Shown: piece by piece, positions 50,812-58,949 of the stretch | Numbering within the stretch: the first letter of the stretch is position 1 | How the letters are laid out: the number at the start of each line of letters is the position of its first letter | Assembly: GCF_021375795.1 (NCBI RefSeq) | Contig: NZ_JAEIOI010000001.1 | Coordinates: 1,600,889-1,664,888, forward strand | Origin: Pseudomonas anguilliseptica | GTDB lineage: Bacteria > Pseudomonadota > Gammaproteobacteria > Pseudomonadales > Pseudomonadaceae | Length of the DNA stretch: 64,000 nucleotides | Reading direction: 5' to 3' | Notes under the pieces: model-generated | Database searches by the model: none | Seen by the model: only the letters and a program-made list of their open reading frames with translations | Told to the model about the DNA's origin: nothing | Position numbers and translations under genes: made by a program

Positions 50812-50853
50812 ACTGCTGAAACGGCCACGCGGGCGTGGCGCAAGGGAGGTGTT

Positions 50854-51255
50854 ATGAAAATCAGGATAAGCAGTGCGCTGGCAATCAGCCTGGGCTTGCT
50901 GGCGGTGCCGGCATGGGCCGATGACTGCGCCAATGCCATGGATCAGTTCAGCCTCAATCAGTGCGCGGCGGCGGACTATGCCGCTCAGGATAAACGTCTG
51001 AACCAGCTCTACGGCGATTACCGCAAGCGTCTGGATGATGGGCAGAAACAGCAGCTCAAGGAGGTGCAACTGGCCTGGATCAAGTTCCGTGATCTGGCTT
51101 GTGCGTTCGAGTCAGCGTCGGTGGAAGGTGGTTCGGCCTATCCGATGGTGCTTAACGGCTGCCTTGCGCAAAAGACCGCCGCGCGGGTCAAGGAGCTGGA
51201 GCAGCTGGCCGTATGTGAAGAAGGCGACCTGAGCTGCCCGATGCCTGCGCAATAG
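50854..51255 (+). CDS. LprI/DUF1311 family exported protein
   Basis: This 133-residue protein has a signal peptide (MKIRISSALAISLGLLAVPA). The family pattern is CANAMDQFSLNQCAAADYAAQDKRLNQLYGDYRK and a late WIKFRDLACAFE, with six or more Cys likely paired in the periplasm. Family members inhibit lysozyme in some bacteria; the function here is unproven. AGGGAGG precedes the ATG. Confidence 0.85.
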   Translation: MKIRISSALAISLGLLAVPAWADDCANAMDQFSLNQCAAADYAAQDKRLNQLYGDYRKRLDDGQKQQLKEVQLAWIKFRDLACAFESASVEGGSAYPMVLNGCLAQKTAARVKELEQLAVCEEGDLSCPMPAQ

Positions 51256-51271
51256 TCAGCTTGAGCGGTTT

Positions 51272-51469
51272 TCAGCACGCTTGGCGGCCGCAAACCAGTT
51301 GCTGGATGGCCTGACGCTCGCTCAGTTGGGTGGGCATGCGCAGGGTCGCCAGGCTGCCGTCGCCCAACGCAATGGCCAGTTCTGACTCGAAGTGGATGCC
51401 ACTGCTGTCGACCGTGGCGTAGGTCACGCCGTAGACGTTCTGGTTGCTAAGTGTTTGGGCGATGCTCAT
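51272..51469 (-). CDS. Small conserved hypothetical protein
   Basis: This 65-residue protein (MSIAQTLSNQNVYGVTYATV) has a beta-rich sequence and ends in QLVCGRQAC. AGGAGA 5 bases before the ATG supports translation. It lies downstream of another small gene (51497-51631), with 27 bases between, and they probably form one transcript. Function unknown. Confidence 0.6.
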   Translation of the reverse strand: MSIAQTLSNQNVYGVTYATVDSSGIHFESELAIALGDGSLATLRMPTQLSERQAIQQLVCGRQAC

Positions 51470-51496
51470 GGCGTTCTCCTGAGGCTGATAACGCTG

Positions 51497-51631
51497 TTAT
51501 TGGCCGGTGCGCTGGGTGGTGCGCTGTTGAGTGGTCTGCACCTGTTGCGCCTGTCGAATGCTGCTGGCGCTGTGGCTGCTATTGAAGGCTGAGGCGGCCA
51601 GCAGGCTGGCGATGGCGGAGAAACTGGTCAT
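51497..51631 (-). CDS. Small Ser/Gln-rich protein
   Basis: A 44-residue protein (MTSFSAIASLLAASAF) whose second half is Gln/Thr-rich. An AGAGGA upstream of the ATG is well placed. It precedes the 65-residue gene on the same strand. No family recognised; the composition may reflect an exported or disordered peptide. Coding is likely but not proven. Confidence 0.5.
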   Translation of the reverse strand: MTSFSAIASLLAASAFNSSHSASSIRQAQQVQTTQQRTTQRTGQ

Positions 51632-51886
51632 GGGAGTGTCCTCTTCTGGGGTGGGGCGCAGGGCCCGATGACCAGATCATCGGCTTGTGCCGTTATCGAC
51701 AGAAGTGAATGGTGCTTATGGTGACTATCGAGGGCGCTGATGGTCCGCATGCCGGGTTTTTACAGCGGCTGCAGAAGCAGCGGGTAATTGGTCGGGTTGG
51801 CCCCAGAACTATTGCCATGCAGGCTGTCAGCAGGCACGCTTGCGCGCTGGAAAAACAACCCTCCTGCGCCCTAGGTAACCGCCCAT

Positions 51887-52615
51887 ATGCCGCTGCAGAT
51901 CTGCATCCTGGAAACCGATGTTCTTCGCCCTGAATTGGTCGACCAATACGACAGTTATGGCCGTATGTTCGAGCAATTGTTCGCCCGTCAGCCGATTGCT
52001 GCCGAGTTCAAGGTGTACAACGTGATGGAGGGGCATTACCCGCCGGATAGCGAGCGCTACGATGCGTATCTGGTGACGGGCAGCAAGGCAGATTCCTTTG
52101 GCAGCGACGCCTGGATCCAGACGCTGAAAACCTATCTGCTGGAGCGTTATGCCCGTGGCGACAAGCTGCTCGGCGTGTGTTTCGGGCACCAGCTGCTGGC
52201 GCTGCTGCTGGGCGGCAAGGCCGAGCGCGCCGTGCAAGGCTGGGGCGTGGGTATTCATCAATACCGTATGGAAAACAAGCCGAGCTGGATGAGCCCAGAT
52301 CTGGAAGACCTGACGCTGCTGATCAGCCACCAGGACCAGGTGACTCAACTGCCGGAGAACGCGACCTTGCTCGCCAGCAGCGAGTTCTGCCCGATTGCCT
52401 CCTACTGCATCGGCGACCAGGTGCTGTGCTTCCAGGGCCATCCCGAGTTTGTGCATGACTACTCGCGTGCGCTGCTTGACCTGCGTCAGCAACATATCGG
52501 TGAGCCGGCCTATACCCGCGGTGTTGACAGCCTGCAGCATGATCACCAGGGCCATATGGTCGCCGAGTGGATGATGCGCTTTGTCGCCCATGGCCGTGCC
52601 GGCCTTGCCGACTAA
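51887..52615 (+). CDS. Class I glutamine amidotransferase (GMP synthase-like)
   Basis: This 242-residue protein has the nucleophile Cys98 in LLGVCFGHQLLALLLGG and His/Glu in CFQGHPEF near residue 187. Its order and length match stand-alone GATase-1 proteins such as those placed after the beta-oxidation genes in other pseudomonads. It may act on gamma-glutamyl compounds, and the substrate is unknown. A terminator follows its stop. Confidence 0.88.
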   Translation: MPLQICILETDVLRPELVDQYDSYGRMFEQLFARQPIAAEFKVYNVMEGHYPPDSERYDAYLVTGSKADSFGSDAWIQTLKTYLLERYARGDKLLGVCFGHQLLALLLGGKAERAVQGWGVGIHQYRMENKPSWMSPDLEDLTLLISHQDQVTQLPENATLLASSEFCPIASYCIGDQVLCFQGHPEFVHDYSRALLDLRQQHIGEPAYTRGVDSLQHDHQGHMVAEWMMRFVAHGRAGLAD

Positions 52616-52631
52616 GCGTTGGTGGATGCAG

Positions 52632-52659
52632 AAAGCCCGGTCAGTGACCGGGCTTTTTT
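52632..52659 (+). terminator. Terminator after the amidotransferase
   Basis: AAAGCCCGGT cagtg ACCGGGCTTTTTT, a strong hairpin with T-run. Confidence 0.9.
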
Positions 52660-52736
52660 ATGGCGTGCTATTTATGGCCGCCACCCTCTGGACTGCCAAT
52701 CTGCAGTGTTAACAACCGTTCCAGGCGATTTTTTAT
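52651..52736. repeat. Terminator-adjacent 80-base repeat, copy 2
   Basis: From cttttttatggcgtgct to cgttccaggcgatttttta, parallel to 2807-2888: both copies follow a terminator and end in the same cgttccag(a/g)cgatttttta block. It overlaps the 3' end of corA by a few bases. Confidence 0.6.
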
Positions 52737-53704
52737 AACCAGCCGTAATGCTTGAAGCTGGCATACAGGCTGATGCAGCCGGTGGTGATGACACCGAGTA
52801 CGGCGAAATAGCCGTACTGCCAGGTCAGCTCGGGCATGTTCTGAAAGTTCATCCCGTAGATGCCGGCCACTGCCGTGGGGAAGGCGAGGATCGCTGCCCA
52901 GGCGGCGAACTTGCGCTGGGTAACGCTTTGCCGGGACGACTCCAGCAGCAGGCCGATCTCGATGGCGTGGTCGGCCATTTCGCGCAGGGCGGTAAGGTCT
53001 TCCAGCAGACGGTTGACGTGAATCGCCACGTCGCGGAAGTAGGGGCGCATGTTCTTGTCGATAAACGGGAAGTCCAGGCGTTGCAGTTCCTGGCAGATTT
53101 CCGCCAGCGGCCCGATATAGCGGCGCAGACGCAGCAGGTCGCGGCGCAGGCCCTGGATGCGCTCGACATCGGCCTGACTGAGCGGGTGCTTGAGCACCTG
53201 CTGCTCAACCTCCTCAAGTTCGCTGTGGTAGCTGTCCATCAGCGGGCGGTAGTTCTCGATGACGAAGCTGAGCAGGGCGTAGAGCACGAAATCTTCGCCG
53301 TGCTCAAGCAGCAGCGGGCGTGCCTCGCAGCGCTGGCGTACCTGCGAATAGGGCGCCGACTCACCGTAGCGGGCGCTGATGATGTAGCCGTTGCCGGCAA
53401 ACAGCTGGGTTTCGGCAAAGGTCAGTTCGCCATTGACGCGAATGGGCGAGTAAAGCACCAGAAACAGTGCATCGCCAAAGGTCTCCAGCTTGGGCCGGGT
53501 GTGTCGCTGCAGGGCGTCTTCCAGAGCCAGCTCATGCAGGTCGAATTGCCGCTGCAGGTTACTCAGCTCCTCGCTGCCGGGGTCGTGCAGGCCGATCCAG
53601 ACAAAGTGGCCGGGCTTTTTCGCCCACTGCTTGCCCTCATCAAGGCTGATATTGCTGACTTTCAGCCCTTTGCTGTAAACAGCGGCGGCAACCACTCGCC
53701 CCAT
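52733..53704 (-). CDS. corA: CorA family magnesium/cobalt transporter
   Basis: This 323-residue protein has an N-terminal cytoplasmic domain (VAAAVYSKGLKVSNISLDEG), a long helical region and two C-terminal membrane helices. The signature YGMNFQNMPE lies near residue 290, and the final basic FKHYGWL is typical. It forms a pentameric Mg2+/Co2+ channel in the inner membrane. The ATG at 53704 gives the conserved start; upstream in-frame sequence is rejected. Confidence 0.93.
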   Translation of the reverse strand: MGRVVAAAVYSKGLKVSNISLDEGKQWAKKPGHFVWIGLHDPGSEELSNLQRQFDLHELALEDALQRHTRPKLETFGDALFLVLYSPIRVNGELTFAETQLFAGNGYIISARYGESAPYSQVRQRCEARPLLLEHGEDFVLYALLSFVIENYRPLMDSYHSELEEVEQQVLKHPLSQADVERIQGLRRDLLRLRRYIGPLAEICQELQRLDFPFIDKNMRPYFRDVAIHVNRLLEDLTALREMADHAIEIGLLLESSRQSVTQRKFAAWAAILAFPTAVAGIYGMNFQNMPELTWQYGYFAVLGVITTGCISLYASFKHYGWL

Positions 53705-53773
53705 GATGCATCCCTTATTGGCTGGTTTCAGCACGCAGCTTAGCGGCTTCGCCGTGCTCGGTGTGAATGCCAA

Positions 53774-53802
53774 TAAAAAGCCCAGCACGAGGGCTGGGCT
53801 TA
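53774..53802 (-). terminator. Terminator of the plsC-like gene
   Basis: Read leftward: AAGCCCAGCC ctcgt GCTGGGCTTTTTATT, located between the acyltransferase stop (53820) and corA. Confidence 0.85.
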
Positions 53803-53819
53803 TGGGCAGCGGGTAATGC

Positions 53820-54545
53820 TCAGACTCGCTGCGTCAACTGCTGATCCATGGCCTCGATGCATTGCTGCATCTGCGTACGGCAGGTTTCGATCAACTGGGG
53901 TAGGTCGTCCTGGCTCAGGCCAGCTGTGGGGATGGCTGGCAGCGAGCGGATCATGATATCGCCGCTGTTCCAGCGGTTGAGCTGGATATGGTTGACGTAG
54001 GTGCTGACACACACCGGGATAATCGGCACGCCAGCAGCAATCGCCATCTGGAACGCGCCTTTCTTGAACGGCAACAGGCCTTTGCCCAGGTTGCGCGTGC
54101 CTTCAGGGAAGACCCAGATCGAGGTGTCTTTGTGCTTCAAGGTGTCGGTAGTGGTGAGCATGGCCTGTTTGGCGCGAATCGCGTTGCCACGGTCGAGCAG
54201 CACATTGCCGGCCAGCCAATAGAGCTGGCCGAAGAAGGGCACCCATTTCAGGCTTTTCTTGCCGATGCTTACGGTACGCTCGGGCACCACGCGGCCGAGC
54301 ACATAGAGGTCGTAGTTGGACTGGTGGTTGGCCACGATTACGCAGGCACGTTGATGGTCAAGCAGCGGTTGTACGTCGGTCTTGAGCTTCCAGCGCAAAA
54401 ACCATTGCGCCGGTACGCTGTAGAGACGGGCGCACAGGCGGCTGTTATCCGGGTTGAACGGGCGGCAGATGCCGAGCAACAGGCCCAGGATGCCAGCGAG
54501 GATAAAGTGCACGCCCATCGCCAGCATGCGCAGAAGAAAAAGCAT
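53820..54545 (-). CDS. plsC: 1-acyl-sn-glycerol-3-phosphate acyltransferase
   Basis: It acylates lysophosphatidic acid in phospholipid synthesis. The 241-residue protein has an N-terminal membrane helix, the catalytic NHQSNYD motif near residue 72 (NHxxxxD), WVFPEGTRN near 144 and VPIIPV near 172. It is a single leftward gene. Pseudomonads usually have more than one PlsC, so the housekeeping role is likely but not exclusive. Confidence 0.92.
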   Translation of the reverse strand: MLFLLRMLAMGVHFILAGILGLLLGICRPFNPDNSRLCARLYSVPAQWFLRWKLKTDVQPLLDHQRACVIVANHQSNYDLYVLGRVVPERTVSIGKKSLKWVPFFGQLYWLAGNVLLDRGNAIRAKQAMLTTTDTLKHKDTSIWVFPEGTRNLGKGLLPFKKGAFQMAIAAGVPIIPVCVSTYVNHIQLNRWNSGDIMIRSLPAIPTAGLSQDDLPQLIETCRTQMQQCIEAMDQQLTQRV

Positions 54546-54615
54546 TTGGTACGCCCGTCATAGGAAAAAGGCGCGCAGTGTACGGGCGTGCACTGCTTTC
54601 AGCAATTGATGCCGA

Positions 54616-55464
54616 TCAGAGGTTGTTGCCGGTTGTGTTAGTCGTACCGATGGCTGAGCGCAGGTCGATAGCGCTGTAACGTGAGGCCAGGCGAGCGATG
54701 CTGCCATCTGCTTCAAGGCCCAGCAGGGCCTGATCCAGGCGCTGCATAAAATCCTGTTTATAGGGATAGGCCTCTGAGTTGGCGCGGGTATAGCCCAGGT
54801 GGCCATGTTCGCTGGATAGTCTCGGTCCTTCGACTAGCCAGCCCAGCCCGGCATTGCCCAGCAGACCTTGATCGCGCATCTGTTGCAGTTCCCAGAGGAT
54901 CGACAGGCGATCGTTGATGTACACGTCGATGCGCTGACGTTTGAGTTGCAACAGGTTGGTGTGGTTGTCGCTGGCGTAGCTCTGCTGCACCTGGCCTGCG
55001 GCCAGCATGCGTTTGTAATCGGGGGCGGCGATGATATTGAAGCCCCGGTTGAGACCAACGCGCAACCCGGCATAGGCCGCCGGGAAATCTTCGATGGCCC
55101 GTTGCTGGGCCAGTTCGCTGCGCACGAAGGCCACCACGCTTTCCTCCAGAATCGGCCGCGAGTAATCCATCCACGGCCGTTCAACGGGGCGGTAATAGGG
55201 TGGGAACAGGGCAAAGGCCGTACCTTTTTCTACGGCCGCCAGGCCACGTGGCCAGGGCACTGGACGGATGCTGATGCGATAGCCCGGCATGCGGGCAAAG
55301 GCCGCACGCAGAATATCGCTGTAGAGGCCCTTGGCTTCACCGTTTTCGGCATAGCTGTAGGGTGGATAACTGGCGTCACACAGTACCGTAACACTGATGG
55401 GCGTTTGTGCCAGAGCCGTACCCTGTACAGCCAGACACAGTAGCCACGCTACGAGTATGCGCAT
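54616..55464 (-). CDS. Periplasmic solute-binding protein, family 3 type
   Basis: This 282-residue protein has a signal peptide (MRILVAWLLCLAVQGTALA). An SBP_bac_3-like fold follows: CDASYPPYSYAENGEAKGLYSDILRAAFARM near residue 30, WPRGLAAVEKGTAFALFPP near 70. AAGGAG precedes the ATG. No permease or ATPase genes lie nearby, so it is a stand-alone binding protein. It may feed a distant transporter or a chemoreceptor such as the adjacent one. Confidence 0.85.
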   Translation of the reverse strand: MRILVAWLLCLAVQGTALAQTPISVTVLCDASYPPYSYAENGEAKGLYSDILRAAFARMPGYRISIRPVPWPRGLAAVEKGTAFALFPPYYRPVERPWMDYSRPILEESVVAFVRSELAQQRAIEDFPAAYAGLRVGLNRGFNIIAAPDYKRMLAAGQVQQSYASDNHTNLLQLKRQRIDVYINDRLSILWELQQMRDQGLLGNAGLGWLVEGPRLSSEHGHLGYTRANSEAYPYKQDFMQRLDQALLGLEADGSIARLASRYSAIDLRSAIGTTNTTGNNL

Positions 55465-55525
55465 GCCCAATCTCCTTATCGGTTGGCGCTGGCTGCGTGG
55501 TGAGGCGCAGCCTGATGTATGGAAG

Positions 55526-57409
55526 TCAGACCTTGAAGCGACCGAGCAGGTGATCCTGTTGACCCACCTGATCAACCATCACGGCGCACTGGCGCACCTG
55601 TTCTTCGGCACCCGCAGCGACCTCATGGCTGATGTCGCGAATATTGGTGGTGTTGCGGTTGATTTCCTCGGTAGTGGCGCTTTGCTGCTCCGCGGCGGTG
55701 GCGATCTGCAGGTTCATGTCGTTGATTCGGGTGATCGCGTCACGAATGCGTCCGAGCATGTCGTTGGCCGCTCCTGCATCTTCGGCGGTCTTGCTGGCGG
55801 TGTCACGGCTTTGCTGCATGCGCGACTCGGCCTGTTTCACCCCGGATTGCAACTGGTCGATCATCTGGCGGATTTCCTGAGTCGACTGCTGGGTGCGCGA
55901 TGCCAGTGAGCGCACCTCATCGGCGACCACGGCAAAACCGCGGCCGGACTCCCCGGCGCGGGCAGCTTCGATGGCGGCGTTGAGCGCGAGCAGGTTGGTC
56001 TGGTCGGCAATGCTGGTGATCACCGAGAGAATCGACTCGATATTGTGGCTGAGCTTGGCCAGCTCGTTGATCGCATGGCTGGTTTCGTCCATTTCTTCGG
56101 CCAGGTTCTTGATCGCCTCGGTCGAGCGCGAGACTACACGTACGCCGTTCTCGGTTTCTTCATTGGCGGCAATGGCGGCTTGCGCGGCGGCCTGGGCATT
56201 GCGTGCGACTTCTTCGGCGGTGGAGGCCATTTCCTGCATGGCGGTGGCCAGTTGATCCAGCTCTTGCAATTGCTGTTGCAGGCGATTGGCGGCTTGATCG
56301 GCCTCGCTGGAGGTCAGTGTGGTGCTTTCACGCACCTGTCTGGAACTGCCCATGACCTCGCTGATCAGACTCTGCAGACTTTGCAGGAAACTATTGAACT
56401 CCTTGGAAACCAGGGCGATTTCATCGTTGCCGGCGGCTGGCAGGCGGCGGGTCAGGTCGCCTTCACCGCTGTTCACTTCATGCAGGGAGTTGTGCAGATG
56501 ACCGAGGGGTTTGAGCAGGCTGTTCATCAAAACGCCCAGCACGATCAGGCTGATGATCACCCCCAGTACGGTGCCGATTACTGCGCGCCAGCTCAGGGCA
56601 TTGGCTTCGGCCATGACAATGCTTTTGTCCAGCACCACACCGATATACCAATCCATGCCCTTGAGGTTGGGCAGTGGGGTAAAGGACACCAGCAGGTCCT
56701 TGTCGGCGCCGCTGATGTCCTGCAAATCCTTGTTCAGTGCTGGGCTTTGGCCGGCGAACAACTCGCTGTAGCTCTTACCGTTGAGGTCGGTGTTGGGGTG
56801 GGAAATGATGTTGCCGTTGCGGGTTAGCAGAAAGGCGTAGCCCGCGCCGTTGAAGTCCAGGGTGTTGACTGCGTCCGCTACGGTTTTCAGGCGGATGTCA
56901 CCGCCCAGTACACCGAGGAATTCGCCAGCGTTGGTGATGCGGGTAACGGCGGAAATCAGGATTTCCCCGGTGGTGGAGTCCACATAGGGTTCAGTCAGTA
57001 GCGCCTGGCTACCGGCCTTGCCGGTGGCATACCAAGGCCGTTGGCGACCGTCCCATTCCGGCGCTGGTTTCCACTCGTCGGTGTTCTTGATCGGCTTGCC
57101 ATCGCTTTGCAGAGCACCGAAGACCAGGATGAATTCGTTCTTCAGCATCGGTGTATTGACGATGCGCTGGGTTTCTTCGGGGCTGTAGTTGCTGTCGATG
57201 CTTTGCGCCATCAGATCCATCAACTTGAGCTTGGCATTGAGCCAGTTCTCGATCTGCCGTGCCAATGCGTTACTGGATTCGGCGATGCTGGCGGCTACCT
57301 GGCTGTGCAGGGTTTCGCGAACCTGGCTGACCTGCGCCAGTGACAGCAGGCTGGTAGTAAGGAACAGGACGATGGCCGCAGCCAGGCCAACCTTGTGAGC
57401 AATCTTCAT
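55526..57409 (-). CDS. Amino-acid-type dCache chemoreceptor (PctA-like)
   Basis: This 627-residue receptor has membrane helices at about 8-28 and 280-300 flanking a periplasmic double-Cache domain, then HAMP and the signalling tip [35 protein letters not shown]. The amino-acid motif of dCache_1AA sensors is largely present: R124-x-W126-Y127 (GRQRPWY), Y142 and D171 (GGDI). W119 stands where the motif has Tyr. The length matches P. aeruginosa PctA/B/C. It likely mediates attraction to one or more amino acids. It lies beside the solute-binding protein gene on the same strand. Confidence 0.92.
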   Translation of the reverse strand: MKIAHKVGLAAAIVLFLTTSLLSLAQVSQVRETLHSQVAASIAESSNALARQIENWLNAKLKLMDLMAQSIDSNYSPEETQRIVNTPMLKNEFILVFGALQSDGKPIKNTDEWKPAPEWDGRQRPWYATGKAGSQALLTEPYVDSTTGEILISAVTRITNAGEFLGVLGGDIRLKTVADAVNTLDFNGAGYAFLLTRNGNIISHPNTDLNGKSYSELFAGQSPALNKDLQDISGADKDLLVSFTPLPNLKGMDWYIGVVLDKSIVMAEANALSWRAVIGTVLGVIISLIVLGVLMNSLLKPLGHLHNSLHEVNSGEGDLTRRLPAAGNDEIALVSKEFNSFLQSLQSLISEVMGSSRQVRESTTLTSSEADQAANRLQQQLQELDQLATAMQEMASTAEEVARNAQAAAQAAIAANEETENGVRVVSRSTEAIKNLAEEMDETSHAINELAKLSHNIESILSVITSIADQTNLLALNAAIEAARAGESGRGFAVVADEVRSLASRTQQSTQEIRQMIDQLQSGVKQAESRMQQSRDTASKTAEDAGAANDMLGRIRDAITRINDMNLQIATAAEQQSATTEEINRNTTNIRDISHEVAAGAEEQVRQCAVMVDQVGQQDHLLGRFKV

Positions 57410-57530
57410 AGCACGCTCCCCGCGGCAATTTCGAATAGATCGGTGGGGGCCTCGCTCCTTGGCCTTACCTTCTAAAAGTAATACAGACTGGGGAGATTGC
57501 CCGGTTGATTGCCAGTGTTTTGCCATTAAA

Positions 57531-57564
57531 CGCAAAAGCCCGGCACATGGGCCGGGCTTTTGCG
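57531..57564 (-). terminator. Terminator of the crotonase gene
   Basis: GCAAAAGCCCGGC acatg GGCCGGGCTTTTGC, a near-perfect stem next to the crotonase stop at 57579. It is also usable on the other strand. Confidence 0.85.
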
Positions 57565-57578
57565 CTACTGGGGTTTAC

Positions 57579-58268
57579 TTATCCCAGGTGTTGCTTGTCC
57601 AGTTCGACTGCCTGATCAAGGGCTTCCAGCAGCGCCTTACGCACTTTCAGCTTGGTGTTTTTGTGCGCGGTCATGTTGATCTTCTTCATCTGCTGGGCAA
57701 CGGCCAGTGCAGTGGCGTGCAGTTGCTCGGCCGGCACCACCTTGTCGAGGAAACCGGCATCCACCGCGCCTTGCGGGTCGAACATCTCGCCATTGATCAC
57801 CGAGCGGTGGAAGGCCGATTTGCGCAGGCGGTCACGGGCCAGTTCGATGCCAGCGTGGTGCATGGTCATGCCGATCTGCACCTCGTTGAGGCCAATGCTG
57901 AACGGGCCTTCGACACCGATGCGGTAGTCGGACGACAGCAGAATAAAGGCACCCTTGGCCACCGCGTGGCCTGGGCAGGCAACGATGATCGGGAATGGAT
58001 GGGCGAGCATACGGCGCGCCAGGGTCGAGCCAGCGGCAACCAGATTGATGGCGTTCTGTGGGCCGGAAGTCATCACCTTGAGGTCATAGCCGCCGGATAG
58101 GATGCCAGGCTGACCGGTGATGATCACGATCGCCTTGTCCTGCTCGGCACGATCCAGGGCCGCATTGAGCGCTGCAATCACGTCCGGGGAGATGGCGTTA
58201 ACCTTGCCATTGTTCAGAGTCAGGGTGGCAATGCCATCGTCGAGTTGGTAGCTGATCAGGTCGCTCAT
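57579..58268 (-). CDS. Crotonase/enoyl-CoA hydratase family protein
   Basis: This 229-residue protein has the crotonase oxyanion pattern PGILSGGYDLKVMTSG near residue 54 and ACPGHAVAKGAFILLSSDYRIGV near 97. The catalytic Glu pair usual in hydratases is not evident (GLNEVQIGMTMHHAG). It may act on an acyl-CoA in another reaction. It is short and monocistronic, with a terminator directly after it. Confidence 0.88.
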   Translation of the reverse strand: MSDLISYQLDDGIATLTLNNGKVNAISPDVIAALNAALDRAEQDKAIVIITGQPGILSGGYDLKVMTSGPQNAINLVAAGSTLARRMLAHPFPIIVACPGHAVAKGAFILLSSDYRIGVEGPFSIGLNEVQIGMTMHHAGIELARDRLRKSAFHRSVINGEMFDPQGAVDAGFLDKVVPAEQLHATALAVAQQMKKINMTAHKNTKLKVRKALLEALDQAVELDKQHLG

Positions 58269-58517
58269 GGTCGGGTTCCTTGTGCTGAAATGCAGCAGAC
58301 GTTACTCATCCCCATCGGCCAGGTAAAGCACGATGGCTGACTGGCTGGTCAGTGATGCCGGGCTGCCCGCTTACGATGACAATCAGCCTCGGTAAATGAT
58401 CGGCACTACCGGTGCGTCATTGTCGCGAAGGGCATCGGTATGCATGGCTTAATCCATCCGAGCATATTCAGGCGCGCTGCATTTGGCATAAGCACATGAA
58501 TCTTTTGAAAAAAGATT

Positions 58518-58546
58518 TTGCCTTTGGCCGACTGTTCGGCTAGATT
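58518..58546 (+). promoter_or_regulatory. Promoter of tRNA-Ser
   Basis: TTGCCT at 58518-58523, 17-base spacer, TAGATT at 58541-58546, then a GC-rich agcgcgcc that resembles the discriminator of stringently controlled stable-RNA promoters. It lies 38 bases before the tRNA. The rest of 58269-58517 shows no gene or notable repeat. Confidence 0.7.
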
Positions 58547-58583
58547 AGCGCGCCTCGACAGACAGCAATGACCGTCGAGACCC

Positions 58584-58673
58584 GGTGAAGTGTCCGAGCG
58601 GTTGAAGGAGCACGCCTGGAAAGTGTGTATACGAGAAATCGTATCGTGGGTTCGAATCCCACCTTCACCGCCA
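58584..58673 (+). tRNA. serX: tRNA-Ser(GGA)
   Basis: This 90-base class II tRNA has acceptor GGTGAAG pairing with CTTCACC, anticodon stem CACGC/GTGTG around CTGGAAA (anticodon GGA at 58618-58620), a long variable arm TATACGAGAAATCGTAT, T loop GGTTCGAATCC and encoded CCA. It decodes UCC and UCU. Its 3' end abuts the prophage and is probably the integration site. Confidence 0.95.
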
Positions 58674-58686
58674 GATTGATACAGCT

Positions 58687-58724
58687 AAAGCCCTGATTTC
58701 TAACAAGATTTCGGGGCTTTTTGC
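58687..58724 (+). terminator. Terminator after tRNA-Ser
   Basis: AAAGCCC tgattt and TTTCGGGGCTTTTT form an imperfect hairpin 13 bases after the tRNA, overlapping the end of the leftward antitoxin frame. Confidence 0.6.
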
Positions 58725-58936
58725 TTTCCGGGGTTTGCTGGTGTCGATGAAGTGTCGATATTTCCAGAATCTGCCTGCCTACAGAGCGTTTCTTGAATTG
58801 CGCCCCAGTCTTCTGCAGAGAGCAAAACGGAGTGGCTGCGTTTGCCGACAATCATGATTGGCTTGTGTGATTCGGCACACTGATCCATTAGCCGGTAGAA
58901 GTTTGCGCGGGCTTCACTAGCGGTTAGCGTTTGCAT
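58700..58936 (-). CDS. Phd/YefM-type antitoxin, toxin gene absent
   Basis: This 78-residue protein has the YefM N-terminal DNA-binding and dimer core (MQTLTASEARANFYRLMDQC; HKPIMIVGKRSHSVLLSAEDWGAIQETL). After IQETL the normal toxin-binding tail is replaced by CRQADSGNIDTSSTPANPGK and a Lys/Pro-rich end that reads into the tRNA terminator. No RelE/YoeB toxin lies between it and the tRNA. Pf4 carries a toxin-antitoxin pair (PfiTA) beside its integrase, so this is likely its remnant, or the partner lies at the other end of the phage genome. Confidence 0.75.
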   Translation of the reverse strand: MQTLTASEARANFYRLMDQCAESHKPIMIVGKRSHSVLLSAEDWGAIQETLCRQADSGNIDTSSTPANPGKQKAPKSC

Positions 58937-58949
58937 GGTGTTGTACTCC

